A stretch of DNA of 64,000 nucleotides from Vibrio sp. STUT-A11. Its GTDB lineage: Bacteria; Pseudomonadota; Gammaproteobacteria; Enterobacterales; Vibrionaceae. Under the pieces are notes generated by a model that saw only the letters and a program-made list of their open reading frames with translations, was not told the DNA's origin and made no database searches. Made by a program: the position numbers and the translations under genes. This document shows positions 8,385-17,114 of the stretch, piece after piece; position 1 is the stretch's first letter, and the number at the start of each line of letters is the position of its first letter. Where the stretch lies: assembly GCF_026000435.1 (NCBI RefSeq), contig NZ_AP026764.1:806001-870000 (forward strand), read 5' to 3'.

Positions 8385-9053
8385 ATGGAGTATCACACGA
8401 CAGGGAATATCATTTTAGTTACTGAGGGAAGTTTACAATCATCTTTATTGAAGGATGTTTTGGAAACCAAACTCGGCATAAGCGTTATTTTGCTAACGCC
8501 CGAAAACCTTACTAGCCGATCGCTTCAAGATCAGCCCATTTCAGCCATTATCTTAGACTTCAGTATTCTGACCGATGAAACGCTTTTGCTATACCGGAAC
8601 TTTAAAGAGTCAGAGTTTGCGGGTATTCGAGAAATTCTGATTAACTGCGATAGGGCGATCTCTACGGAAGAGCTTTTTCTTTGGAACACGCTAGTGGGCA
8701 TTTTTTATACTTCTGATGATGTTCAAATGCTACAAACGGGTATTGATAAGATCTTACAGGGTGACATGTGGTTCAGCCGTAAATTTTCTCAGCAATACAT
8801 TACTCATCTTCGTCAGAACAGCAAGCCAGTATACAAACAAGCCCCAAGTATATTAACTAAAAGAGAACTGCAAATAATCACTTTTCTTGCCATGGGAGCG
8901 TCGAATCAACAAATCGCTAAACAGTTGTTTGTTAGTGAAAATACCGTGAAGACTCACTTGCACAACATCTTTAAAAAAATAGAAGTAAAGAATAGAGTTC
9001 AGGCACTCATTTGGGCAAAGGAAAATATTTCTGAGTATTCTATACCTATTTAA
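8385..9053 (+). CDS. VpsT/CsgD-type LuxR-family regulator with WFSR motif
   Basis: The 222-residue protein has an N-terminal receiver-like domain (about 8-125) without the usual phosphoacceptor pattern, and a C-terminal LuxR helix-turn-helix (about 157-215; LTKRELQIITFLAMGASN, VSENTVKTHLHNIFKKI). Residues W129-F130-S131-R132 fit the W-[F/L/M]-[T/S]-R motif through which VpsT binds cyclic di-GMP. It sits one gene upstream of a second regulator of the same family and a cabABC operon. The position matches CpsS (VPA1447) of V. parahaemolyticus as I recall it. It likely controls exopolysaccharide or biofilm genes; the direction of control is not evident from sequence. Confidence 0.82.
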   Translation: MEYHTTGNIILVTEGSLQSSLLKDVLETKLGISVILLTPENLTSRSLQDQPISAIILDFSILTDETLLLYRNFKESEFAGIREILINCDRAISTEELFLWNTLVGIFYTSDDVQMLQTGIDKILQGDMWFSRKFSQQYITHLRQNSKPVYKQAPSILTKRELQIITFLAMGASNQQIAKQLFVSENTVKTHLHNIFKKIEVKNRVQALIWAKENISEYSIPI

Positions 9054-9117
9054 ACCCATAAAAGTTAATGCCAATATTTCAATTGTGGATATTGTTGAAC
9101 GTAATTTAAATAATGAG

Positions 9118-9151
9118 AAAAGTGTTTCTTTTATGAGAAACACTTTTTTTG
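9118..9151 (+). terminator. Intrinsic terminator after the first LuxR-type gene
   Basis: Stem AAAGTGTTTCT / AGAAACACTTT (11 bp, 6-base loop) followed by seven T residues. It separates the two regulator genes into independent transcription units. Confidence 0.88.
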
Positions 9152-9292
9152 TTTAAGTTTTTAACTGTTTTGTCATTTTAAAAAAATAAAAATACCCGTA
9201 ATCTAATTTCTTAATACTTAGGGATGAATTAGATAGCTAATGACTCACAACTAATTAGTGAGTATTTAGTCAATGAAAGTTTGAGAAACATT

Positions 9293-9937
9293 ATGGAACA
9301 GAACATGGAAAAGCCTGAGGTCCTAATGATAACGAAGCAGAGCTTACAAAGTGAAAACTTTAAGCAAATGCTTTCTAAAAATACTGAAACAAAAATAACG
9401 ATCTTAGATTCTAAGAACCAGAGTTATCATGAATGCACTCCAACTCGTTATTTTTTACTGGTTGATTTTTCGGTTGATATGAACTTTGACACTTTAGCTC
9501 ACCTAAAAAATAGTAGTAAAGTGCTAGGTACAATTATGATCAATCGGGGACACGAGCTCAACGTCGAAGAACTCACGTCTTGGCCTGCGGTAAAAGGTAT
9601 CTTTGGTCCGCGGGATTCGATGGATATGGTGTGCCAAGGCGTTATTGCCATCATGCAAGGGGACAACTGGTTACCTCGTCGGCTTTTAGAGCAGATGGTG
9701 TGTTACTACAAAGAAAAGGAAACCTTACCCATTGTCGAACCTACGGTCGAGGTTGAACTTACTAGACGCGAGATACAAGTTTTGAAAATATTAAAAGATG
9801 GTGGCTCAAACATGGAGATTGCTGATTCATTATTTATCAGCGAACATACTATTAAGTCTCATCTATATAATATTTTTAGAAAGTTAGATGTAAAAAATAG
9901 AACTCAAGCGACGAATTGGGCAAAGCGGAATTTATAG
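9293..9937 (+). CDS. VpsT/CsgD-type LuxR-family regulator with WLPR motif, upstream of cabABC
   Basis: The 214-residue protein starts at the ATG at 9293 (a TTG at 9281 is possible). It has the same layout as its upstream neighbour: receiver-like domain at about 8-120 and LuxR HTH at about 148-210 (LTRREIQVLKILKDGGSN, ISEHTIKSHLYNIFRKL). The cyclic-di-GMP motif position reads W126-L127-P128-R129, with proline where VpsT has Thr or Ser. Position next to the matrix-protein operon corresponds to CpsQ (VPA1446) in V. parahaemolyticus or BrpT-like regulators in V. vulnificus, as far as I recall; I do not assign a symbol. It is likely an activator of cabABC. Confidence 0.82.
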   Translation: MEQNMEKPEVLMITKQSLQSENFKQMLSKNTETKITILDSKNQSYHECTPTRYFLLVDFSVDMNFDTLAHLKNSSKVLGTIMINRGHELNVEELTSWPAVKGIFGPRDSMDMVCQGVIAIMQGDNWLPRRLLEQMVCYYKEKETLPIVEPTVEVELTRREIQVLKILKDGGSNMEIADSLFISEHTIKSHLYNIFRKLDVKNRTQATNWAKRNL

Positions 9938-10180
9938 TTCTAGCGAGATATTAAGTCGTCAAATATGAGGTGAAACTCATACTAAGTAAACTAATACGAT
10001 AGTTTTATATTAAATTAGTATTAGATTTAAATATCATTCCTTATTCACACTATTACATACGCAGTTGCCTACTAGAATTTCGGTGGCAGTACGAGTAAGC
10101 AATGTAATCAGGCTGAATACAATAGAGATAATATTAATAGAGGTGCTCGATTGTTAAGCCGAAACAAAGGGAGTGAAGAA

Positions 10181-10753
10181 ATGACTGACTATTATGGTAC
10201 ACCAGAAGCGGATGTAATCTCTGATTTCGAAGGTGGAGATGATCTGTTCGTTGGATATGACGGAGATGATGTTTTTGTTGGTGGCGGCGGCGATGACCTC
10301 TTGATCGGCGGGGCCGGTAATGACCACTTGGTTGGTGGCGCAGGTAACGATGTTATCAGAGGTGGTACAGGTGATGACTACCTAGCTGGTGGCCATGGGG
10401 ATGATATCCTTTATGGGTTGCAGGGCGATAACACGCTAAATGGTAGCACCGGCAACGACGTACTGGTTGCTGGCTCTGGTAACAACTTTATGGTTGGTGG
10501 GGAAGGCGATGACGTATTTGTATTCACCGATAATTATGATGGACACGGTGAGGCAAAAGTTGCTGACTTTACTATCGGTGAAGATCTGATTCGTATTAAT
10601 AGCTGTTCAGTGAATGATTTCTCTGACTTGTGCTTTAGTTACGATAATGCGGGTAATGCAATCTTTACCGATGGTGCTGACTTAACTGTTAAGCTCGTTG
10701 GTATTACTGAGACAGACATCACCACTCATGGTGCAGATTTATTTGTTTTCTAA
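10181..10753 (+). CDS. cabA: CabA-like RTX calcium-binding biofilm matrix protein
   Basis: The start is the ATG at 10181, with AAAGGGAGTG about 8-15 bases upstream; a TTG at 10151 would add ten residues. The 190-residue acidic protein has about ten tandem glycine-aspartate nonapeptides of the GGxGxDxLx type (GGGGDDLLI, GGAGNDHLV, GGAGNDVIR, GGTGDDYLA) at about residues 15-115. These bind calcium in a beta-roll after export. There is no N-terminal signal peptide, and the C-terminus ends GADLFVF, a hydrophobic tail of the type recognised by type I secretion pumps, which follow directly. CabA of V. vulnificus and MfpA of V. parahaemolyticus act in biofilm and pellicle matrix. Confidence 0.87.
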   Translation: MTDYYGTPEADVISDFEGGDDLFVGYDGDDVFVGGGGDDLLIGGAGNDHLVGGAGNDVIRGGTGDDYLAGGHGDDILYGLQGDNTLNGSTGNDVLVAGSGNNFMVGGEGDDVFVFTDNYDGHGEAKVADFTIGEDLIRINSCSVNDFSDLCFSYDNAGNAIFTDGADLTVKLVGITETDITTHGADLFVF

Positions 10754-10777
10754 ACATTTTAAATAGGCAGCCAATCC

Positions 10778-10805
10778 AGGCGTTAGGCAAAGTCGCCTAG
10801 CGCCT
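10778..10805 (+). promoter_or_regulatory. Intercistronic hairpin between cabA and cabB
   Basis: AGGCGTTAGGC pairs with GCCTAGCGCCT over about 11 positions with one G-U type mismatch, and no T run follows. It could stabilise cabA mRNA or attenuate the pump genes so that the matrix protein is made in excess. Confidence 0.6.
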
Positions 10806-10831
10806 GCATTGTCGATTAAACGGAAGTTATC

Positions 10832-12553
10832 GTGCAGAAAACAGTTTTCAAACAAGTGCGGAAAAAACTATTTGCGCTTATGGGGCTGCTAATTGGTTTT
10901 AGTCTCTTCATCAACTTACTTGTTCTTTCTATACCTTTGTACATGTTGCAAGTGTACAACCGTGTCCTCTCATCATATTCAATAGACACACTCGCTTTAC
11001 TTAGTGTCATTGTCGTGGCGGCGCTTTTTACGATGTCTATTATTGATATCGCCCGTGCTCAGGTGAGTAAATCGTTTGGATACTGGATGGATACGAAACT
11101 TTCCGTGTTTATGCTTAAGCGCAGTATCCAATATCAGTCTCTTACCGGCACAAGCTTTACGCCTCAAGTGCTCAGAGATATTCAAAATATTAAAGGCTTT
11201 TTAAGCAGTCAAGCGCCTTATCCTCTGTTAGATGCGCCTTGGACTCCGCTTTTCATCTTGTTCGTCTATTTGTTACACCCTTTGTTGGGTCATATTGCTC
11301 TGGTAGGATCGATTGTGCTTTTGGGGTTGGGGATTCTTAATGAGGCTTTAGCCAGAAAAACAATACAAGAGAGCGAGGTTAAAGCCCTCTCCCAAATTAA
11401 TGACGCGGAACTGGCGACACAAAACTCTAATTCTATTCTTGCCATGGGCATGATGAATGCGTTTTTAGAAAAATGGCAATCACGCATGAGTCAAGTCAAT
11501 TCGTTGGAAGAGAGCGTGGCAGGAAAAACGATTTACATCAGTAATCTGTCTAAATTTGTTCGTAGTACACTGCAGGTTGCACTGCTTGGTGGTGGTGCCT
11601 GGCTGGTGATTCAGCACGAAATTACCGCGGGAGCCATGATCGCCAGCTCTATTCTTATGAGCAGGGCATTATCTCCGATGGAACAAGCGATTGGCACCTG
11701 GAGAGGCGCAATGTCGGCCAGAAACTCCTATCAACGGTTAAAGGATATTGACGCCGTTTTAAAGTTCGATGAATCTGATATGCCATTGCCGAAACCGCAA
11801 GGGAATTACGAACTCATTGGGCTAACATACCGACACTTTGGAGCAACAGAACCCGTACTTTCGGCAGTTTCGTTGTCTATTCCCGCTGGGATTTCGGTTG
11901 GTCTGATTGGCCCCTCTGGAACGGGCAAGTCGACATTGGCTCGGCTGATGCTCGGAAATATCAAACCTTCTGCAGGTAAAGTTACGCTCGATGGGATGGA
12001 GGTCTCTACCTGGGCGGCGGAAGATCGTGGTGCACATTTCGGTTATCTTGCGCAAGAAGTTGAGCTGTTCCCTGGAACCATCAGAGAAAACATTGCGCGT
12101 TTTAAAGATGAAGACCCCTCTAAAGTTATTCGTGCTGCGCAACTCGCTGGATGCCACGATTTGATACTAAAAAAGAACAAAGGCTATGACTTTGTTATCG
12201 GAGAACGTGGGCGTGGTTTGTCTGGCGGAGAGCGTCAGAGAGTTGCACTTGCACGGGCAATTTACGGTGAACCTTCTGTAGTCGTATTTGATGAAGCGAA
12301 TGCGAACCTTGATGGCGAAGGTGAGGCTGCGTTTCAACGTTTGATTGCACACTTAAAACAGCAAGGAACGAGCATTATTGTGATCGCGCATAATGCGAGT
12401 ACGCTGAGGCAGATGGATCGGTTACTTTATTTGTCGGATGGGAGAGTTAAGTTATACGGCGCTCGTGATGAAGTACTAAAACGCATAATGGGTAAAGATA
12501 AAACGGATATACCAAGGGTGACCAATGAGCAATCAACTGCCAACAGTCAATAA
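10832..12553 (+). CDS. cabB: CabB-like type I secretion ABC transporter (permease-ATPase)
   Basis: The start is a GTG at 10832 with GGAAG 7 bases upstream. The 573-residue protein has six membrane helices in about residues 20-300 and an ATPase domain after about 330. The ATPase has Walker A GPSGTGKST, signature LSGGERQR, Walker B VVVFDEANANLD (the N-LD form seen in PrtD-type exporters) and an H-loop IAHNAST. It lacks an N-terminal C39 peptidase domain, as expected for export of RTX proteins with uncleaved C-terminal signals. With CabC and a TolC-type channel not in this window it would export CabA. Confidence 0.9.
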   Translation: MQKTVFKQVRKKLFALMGLLIGFSLFINLLVLSIPLYMLQVYNRVLSSYSIDTLALLSVIVVAALFTMSIIDIARAQVSKSFGYWMDTKLSVFMLKRSIQYQSLTGTSFTPQVLRDIQNIKGFLSSQAPYPLLDAPWTPLFILFVYLLHPLLGHIALVGSIVLLGLGILNEALARKTIQESEVKALSQINDAELATQNSNSILAMGMMNAFLEKWQSRMSQVNSLEESVAGKTIYISNLSKFVRSTLQVALLGGGAWLVIQHEITAGAMIASSILMSRALSPMEQAIGTWRGAMSARNSYQRLKDIDAVLKFDESDMPLPKPQGNYELIGLTYRHFGATEPVLSAVSLSIPAGISVGLIGPSGTGKSTLARLMLGNIKPSAGKVTLDGMEVSTWAAEDRGAHFGYLAQEVELFPGTIRENIARFKDEDPSKVIRAAQLAGCHDLILKKNKGYDFVIGERGRGLSGGERQRVALARAIYGEPSVVVFDEANANLDGEGEAAFQRLIAHLKQQGTSIIVIAHNASTLRQMDRLLYLSDGRVKLYGARDEVLKRIMGKDKTDIPRVTNEQSTANSQ

Positions 12554-13865
12554 ATCAGCCACTGACAGTGTTTATCGCTTTTCTCCCGAGCTCCAGCTGA
12601 GTTTCAAAAAGCCCATTTTGCTGGCCGTTGTAGCCACTTGCGTTTTTTTAGGTGGTGTTGGTTTTTGGGCGGCAACAGCAAAGCTGGAAAGCGCAGCAAT
12701 CGCCTATGGAGATTTCTCGGTCCTGAGTAACCGACAAGCTATTCAACATTTAGAGGGCGGTATCATTGAAAAGTTGTTTGTTCAAGAAGGCGACTTGGTT
12801 CAAAAGGGTCAGCCGTTGATCCAATTGTCTAAACATCAGGCCATGGCTAGATTAGATTCCTTAAGCGGGCAGTTTATTCATACCTTAGCGAAGGAAAATC
12901 GGTTGAGTACTGAATTGGATGAATTACCTTCCATTGTCTGGTCGGACGATCTTAATAATCTACCTCGCGTTGAAATCGTTCGAGAAGCACAACTAGTGCA
13001 AAGTAAGATCTTTGAAGCCAGGCAGCGTTACTTTCAAAGTCAGCTAGGGATTATTGAACAAAGCATTTCCGGTGCGAACTTAGAGCTGCAAAACCTTCAG
13101 CAGACTAAAGTGATTGAAAGAGAAAGGTTAAACTTTATAGAAGAAGAGATCACGAGTAACCAAGCTTTAGTCCAAAAAGGGTTTTCGGGCAAATCCACTT
13201 TACTCCAGCTTAAGCGTCTCGCCGCAGAAGTGAGAAGTACGCTTAGTCAACTGGATCGACAATCGCTTACGGTGAATAAACAGCTAGAAGAAAACCAGTC
13301 TAAGGTAGAAGAGTTAAAGCTGCAAAGATTGAATGAAGTCGTTGAAGAGCTGAGAAATACCCAAAAGGAAATCGTCAGCATTCGTGAAGAGTATCGCTCT
13401 GCACAGGATGTGGTAACCAGAACATCTATCAAAGCGCCAATCTCTGGCCGGGTCGTCAACATGCAGGTGTTTACAGAAAGAGGTGTGATCGGCTCAGGAG
13501 AAACGCTGTTAGAACTGGTGCCTCAAAATGACCAGTTACTGGTTGAAGCGAGAGTCAACCCTCAGGATATTGATTTAGTTAACCCAGGTCAGCAAGCTCG
13601 AATCAGAGTCACTGCATTAAACGCGAGAAACTTAGCACCGTTAGACGGCACCGTTCTTACCATTTCTGCCGATAAGCTCACACAGCAAGATCAAGAAGAT
13701 TTCTATCTAGCGAGAATTGCCGTTTCTCAAGATGATGTTGCTAGATATCACTTAACTTCGGGAATGAACGCTGAAGTGCTTATCCTATCTGAACCGCGCA
13801 CTCCACTCAGTTACCTAGTTAGACCAGTCACAGATAGTATGAATAGAGCTTTTCGAGAAGATTAA
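12525..13865 (+). CDS. cabC: CabC-like membrane fusion protein of type I secretion (HlyD family)
   Basis: The 446-residue protein overlaps cabB by 29 bases, indicating translational coupling. It has a short cytoplasmic N-terminus, one membrane helix at about 30-50 (ILLAVVATCVFLGGVGFWAA), a lipoyl half-motif (QHLEGGIIEKLFVQEGDLV), a long coiled coil at about 115-290 rich in Gln, Glu and Leu, the second lipoyl half (IKAPISGRVVNMQVFTERGV) and a beta-barrel end. This is the periplasmic adaptor bridging CabB to an outer-membrane channel. Confidence 0.9.
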   Translation: MSNQLPTVNKSATDSVYRFSPELQLSFKKPILLAVVATCVFLGGVGFWAATAKLESAAIAYGDFSVLSNRQAIQHLEGGIIEKLFVQEGDLVQKGQPLIQLSKHQAMARLDSLSGQFIHTLAKENRLSTELDELPSIVWSDDLNNLPRVEIVREAQLVQSKIFEARQRYFQSQLGIIEQSISGANLELQNLQQTKVIERERLNFIEEEITSNQALVQKGFSGKSTLLQLKRLAAEVRSTLSQLDRQSLTVNKQLEENQSKVEELKLQRLNEVVEELRNTQKEIVSIREEYRSAQDVVTRTSIKAPISGRVVNMQVFTERGVIGSGETLLELVPQNDQLLVEARVNPQDIDLVNPGQQARIRVTALNARNLAPLDGTVLTISADKLTQQDQEDFYLARIAVSQDDVARYHLTSGMNAEVLILSEPRTPLSYLVRPVTDSMNRAFRED

Positions 13866-14031
13866 ATTCTCCAAAAGACGTTTTCACTTCCCTACACTTA
13901 GGGTTCGATTCATCTGTATCGAATTCTTGGTGTTTTTGTATCATTTAGAGAAGCTGAATCGGACAAGTTCGAGTTATTTTTGCTATTGTTGCCTGTTCTG
14001 AGAAATATTTATCAATAGCAGGAAGTTGATA

Positions 14032-14877
14032 ATGGAAAAAGTGCAGTTGGTCGTCAGTTTTCTACTGACCCATAAAATGCTATTTACCACGTTAATTCTT
14101 ATTGCCGTGTGGTTAACGCGTCGGTTTATTCTTTCTATGATTCGTGGTGATCATGCGTTTCTGTCTGAAAAGCAACGTAGTTGGATGTCGAGAACGAAAA
14201 ATGGCACGTTTATTGTCACCCTTCTGCTTCTTTTTATTCTTTGGCAGTCTGAAATCAGTGAGTTTGCATTAAGTGTGACTGCAATCGCGGTTGCAATCGT
14301 GGTGGCTTCAAAAGAAATTATTCTTTGTTTTACCGGTTCTATCCAGCGTGCCAGTTCACGCTCTTTTCGAGTGGGAGACTGGATCGAAGTGGGGAAATTA
14401 TGTGGTGAGGTGATCGAACACAACATGATGGCCACAGTGATTCAAGAAATCGATCTTCATCATGGCCAATATCATTACACAGGGAAAACCGCCACCCTAC
14501 CAAACAGCATGTTTTTTACTTATCCGGTAAAGAACCTGAATTTTATGAAGCGCTATGTTTATCATAATTTCTCAATTGTAGTGAGAGATTTTGTCAACTT
14601 GTACCCATTGTTGACACTATTAACTGAGAAAATTGAGGCGCATTGTAGCTACTTCAGTGAGGTTGCACATCGTTATAACGCGATGATAGAAAAGCATGCA
14701 GGTGTCGACTTGCCAGGTGCTGAGCCACATATTCATATTTCCAGTAACGCAACGGGTGAGCAGAATGTACATGTTATGATCTTTTGCCCAACGGACAAAG
14801 CGAATCACTTGGAACATCTGATTCGTCAGGATTTTATGGGCCTTTATGAACAACGCTTTCCGCTAGATATCAAATAA
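14032..14877 (+). CDS. MscS-like small-conductance mechanosensitive channel family protein
   Basis: The start is the ATG at 14032 with AGGAAG 6 bases upstream (281 residues). Three membrane helices lie at about 14-34, 55-74 and 76-98. Then comes the MscS beta-domain entry pattern SRSFRVGDWIEVGKLCGEVIEHNMMAT and a soluble C-terminal part. The pore-helix segment (SVTAIAVAIVVASKEIILCFTGS) lacks the canonical Ala-Gly packing of E. coli MscS. It may release solutes on hypo-osmotic shock or have another gating cue; the family call rests mainly on the VGDWI region. It ends before a repeat and a shared terminator. Confidence 0.75.
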   Translation: MEKVQLVVSFLLTHKMLFTTLILIAVWLTRRFILSMIRGDHAFLSEKQRSWMSRTKNGTFIVTLLLLFILWQSEISEFALSVTAIAVAIVVASKEIILCFTGSIQRASSRSFRVGDWIEVGKLCGEVIEHNMMATVIQEIDLHHGQYHYTGKTATLPNSMFFTYPVKNLNFMKRYVYHNFSIVVRDFVNLYPLLTLLTEKIEAHCSYFSEVAHRYNAMIEKHAGVDLPGAEPHIHISSNATGEQNVHVMIFCPTDKANHLEHLIRQDFMGLYEQRFPLDIK

Positions 14878-14941
14878 CCCATTTAGATAAAGCATAACCT
14901 GCTATGGTGAGAGAAATTCCAATCGCTTAACGAATTTTATC

Positions 14942-15080
14942 TGCGTCATTCCAGCGAGCTCTAGCGAGGCTAGGAATCTAATAATAGTGTGCTGAGAAGT
15001 TAAAGAAATAACGTTGACCATAAAGAGTGCGGAAAGTAGATCCTGAATCACGCTCCTTCGTCGCTGTTCAGGAAGACGAG
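14942..15080 (+). repeat. Dispersed repeat, copy A of a family shared with 23680-23820
   Basis: It runs from GTCATTCCAGCGAGC through AGGCTAGGAATCTAATA and GGAAAGTAGATCCTGAATC to GTTCAGGAAGACGAG. The same blocks occur in the same order on the opposite strand at 23680-23820. The ends are short inverted repeats of GTCATTC type. It is non-coding and intergenic, in a 3' region, as is usual for such vibrio elements. Confidence 0.8.
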
Positions 15081-15088
15081 AGACAAAA

Positions 15089-15123
15089 ATAGGCCGTTCG
15101 TTGTTAAACGAACGGCCTTTCTA
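15089..15123. terminator. Bidirectional intrinsic terminator
   Basis: AGGCCGTTCG / CGAACGGCCT stem of 10 bp or more, with A residues on the left and T residues on the right. It separates the convergent MscS-like gene and fhuB. Confidence 0.9.
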
Positions 15124-15146
15124 TGTTGAGAGCGGTTTTTGTTTAT

Positions 15147-17114
15147 TTAGTTGAATTTACTTTTCAGCATCAGGAATAAGAAGTAAGCACTACCGATAAT
15201 CGCAACCAAAGTTCCTGCGGCGACTTGACTAGGATAGATGGCTATCTGACCTAGCCAATCAGCCCAAAGCATTAGCGTGGCACCAATTAAACTTCCGACC
15301 AGCAGTTGCTCTTTCACCTTTCTTGCACCCAGCATTATCGCCATATGAGGGGCGACCAAACCAACAAAAGAAACGGGGCCGACTGTAGCGGTAGAAAACG
15401 CACACAGTAGGGCAACCATCGTTAGCATTATGGTGTTGGCAAGCGAAGGATTTAGTCCTCTCGCATTCGAAAATGCACGACCAATAGAGATGAGAGTTAA
15501 CCATCGGGATATAGCAAATACGCTAACGAAGAGGATTAATACTGCAATCGTCAACATAACCGCAGTCTGGGAGGTCACACGGTAAATAGAACCTGTTAAC
15601 CACAGCAAGATCTTATAACTTTCACCAGAGCCTTGGGCTAAGGCAAACTGGACTAATGCTTCGAGTAGAGCGGAAAGCGCAATACCCGATAAGATGAAGT
15701 TGGAAGGATTGAACTGGCTTCGTTTACCGATAATCAGTAACAGCATTAATACGATCAAACTGCCTAAAAAAGCTACTCCCCAGTTAAAGGACGCCAGTAA
15801 AGAGCCAGAAATCACGCCAGTGATAATAATGGCAAACGTTGCGCCCGCAGACACACCAAGAATGTCTGGGCTGGCTAAGGGGTTATAAACAACTCGTTGT
15901 AAAATAACGCCCGCAACCGAGAGCGCGATACCAACCGCGAGTGCAGTTATCATGCGTGGCCAGCGCAGTTGCCATTGAAACTCTCCTGGTAGCGTAATCT
16001 CGATACCATTCGCGCCATGAGTGATCAGTGAATAGACCAGCATGCCAGCGAAACTCAGGACGATTATGCTTACGACGGTTAGTTTTGATAGTTGCGCTCT
16101 GCCCTGACTCATGGAAAGGTTGAGCTGATCGGTTGCGGTGAGCTTTTTACGGGTAAACCAGATCAAAGCAGGTGCCCCGATGGCGGCTGCTGCGACGCCA
16201 CTAGGAATGGTTTCTTCCAGCCATAAACTTAGTGTGATGGCGAGTGAGTCGGTAACCAGTAACAAGGTTGCGCCAAGTAACAGGCTACTTATGAGTTCAT
16301 CACGAGGCGTTCTTGCTCCCATTGCACGGGCGATATTGGGTGTGAGCAGTCCGATAAAACTGATGATGCCGACTGCGGTGATCGAAGCAGAGACGAGCCA
16401 GATACCCATAACCATTAAAACACCAAAAGCGGGAAGTACGGCCAGACCTCGTGCTGCTGCGCCTTCCTGACCCAGTTTTAACAGTGTTAATATGCGTGGT
16501 GCTATCAGAATAATGATGATTGCGATCGCAGAACGCGGTAATAGCCATTCAAACCACTCCCAACTGTATTGAGATAGATCCCCGGCACCCCACATGAAGA
16601 TATTCTGCGCGAATTGGGCATTTAGGATGATAATCGCGGTCGCAACGGATCCAAGCAGTATGTTAATCACCATGCCTGATACCACGAGCGGTAAGCCGGT
16701 CATATTTCGAATACCTGCGATAGAAACGATCAATCCAAACGCAATAAGTGCACCAGCCATTGCTGCCAATGCAGAATAATCCGCCACCCAATCTACAAAC
16801 CAGATATTCACTACGACCAGTGCAAGCCAGGCACCAGAGGAGGTTCCCAGAGTCAGAGGGGAGGTTAAGTGGTTCTGTGTCAGCTGTTGCATCAAACTGC
16901 CGGTGAGTCCAAGCATTGCACCGACAAGCAGAGTGATACACAGTCTCGGTAATTGAGACTGAAGGAAGAACACGTCACGAAACTCACCGCCAAGATCTGC
17001 TTGAGTCAGTAGCCCCCACTGCGCGCCTAATGACAAGCTGGTGTCTAATTGAAGGCTAAAAATACTGAGCAACAGAATCAGTGCTAAGTAACCGATGTAT
17101 TGTTTTATTCTCAT
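15147..17114 (-). CDS. fhuB: FhuB-like Fe3+-hydroxamate ABC permease (fused double permease)
   Basis: At 655 residues it is twice the length of a BtuC/FecCD-type permease. Both halves show the family signatures: LCITLLVGAMLGLTGSLMQ and RMITALAVGIALSVAGVILQ near the starts, and FIGLLTPNIARAMGAR and FVGLVAPHMAIMLGARK before the ATPase-contact loops. Each half has about ten membrane helices. A fused permease is characteristic of FhuB, which moves ferric hydroxamates across the inner membrane. The start overlaps the fhuD stop by 4 bases (ATGA). It is the last gene of the fhu block. Confidence 0.9.
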   Translation of the reverse strand: MRIKQYIGYLALILLLSIFSLQLDTSLSLGAQWGLLTQADLGGEFRDVFFLQSQLPRLCITLLVGAMLGLTGSLMQQLTQNHLTSPLTLGTSSGAWLALVVVNIWFVDWVADYSALAAMAGALIAFGLIVSIAGIRNMTGLPLVVSGMVINILLGSVATAIIILNAQFAQNIFMWGAGDLSQYSWEWFEWLLPRSAIAIIIILIAPRILTLLKLGQEGAAARGLAVLPAFGVLMVMGIWLVSASITAVGIISFIGLLTPNIARAMGARTPRDELISSLLLGATLLLVTDSLAITLSLWLEETIPSGVAAAAIGAPALIWFTRKKLTATDQLNLSMSQGRAQLSKLTVVSIIVLSFAGMLVYSLITHGANGIEITLPGEFQWQLRWPRMITALAVGIALSVAGVILQRVVYNPLASPDILGVSAGATFAIIITGVISGSLLASFNWGVAFLGSLIVLMLLLIIGKRSQFNPSNFILSGIALSALLEALVQFALAQGSGESYKILLWLTGSIYRVTSQTAVMLTIAVLILFVSVFAISRWLTLISIGRAFSNARGLNPSLANTIMLTMVALLCAFSTATVGPVSFVGLVAPHMAIMLGARKVKEQLLVGSLIGATLMLWADWLGQIAIYPSQVAAGTLVAIIGSAYFLFLMLKSKFN

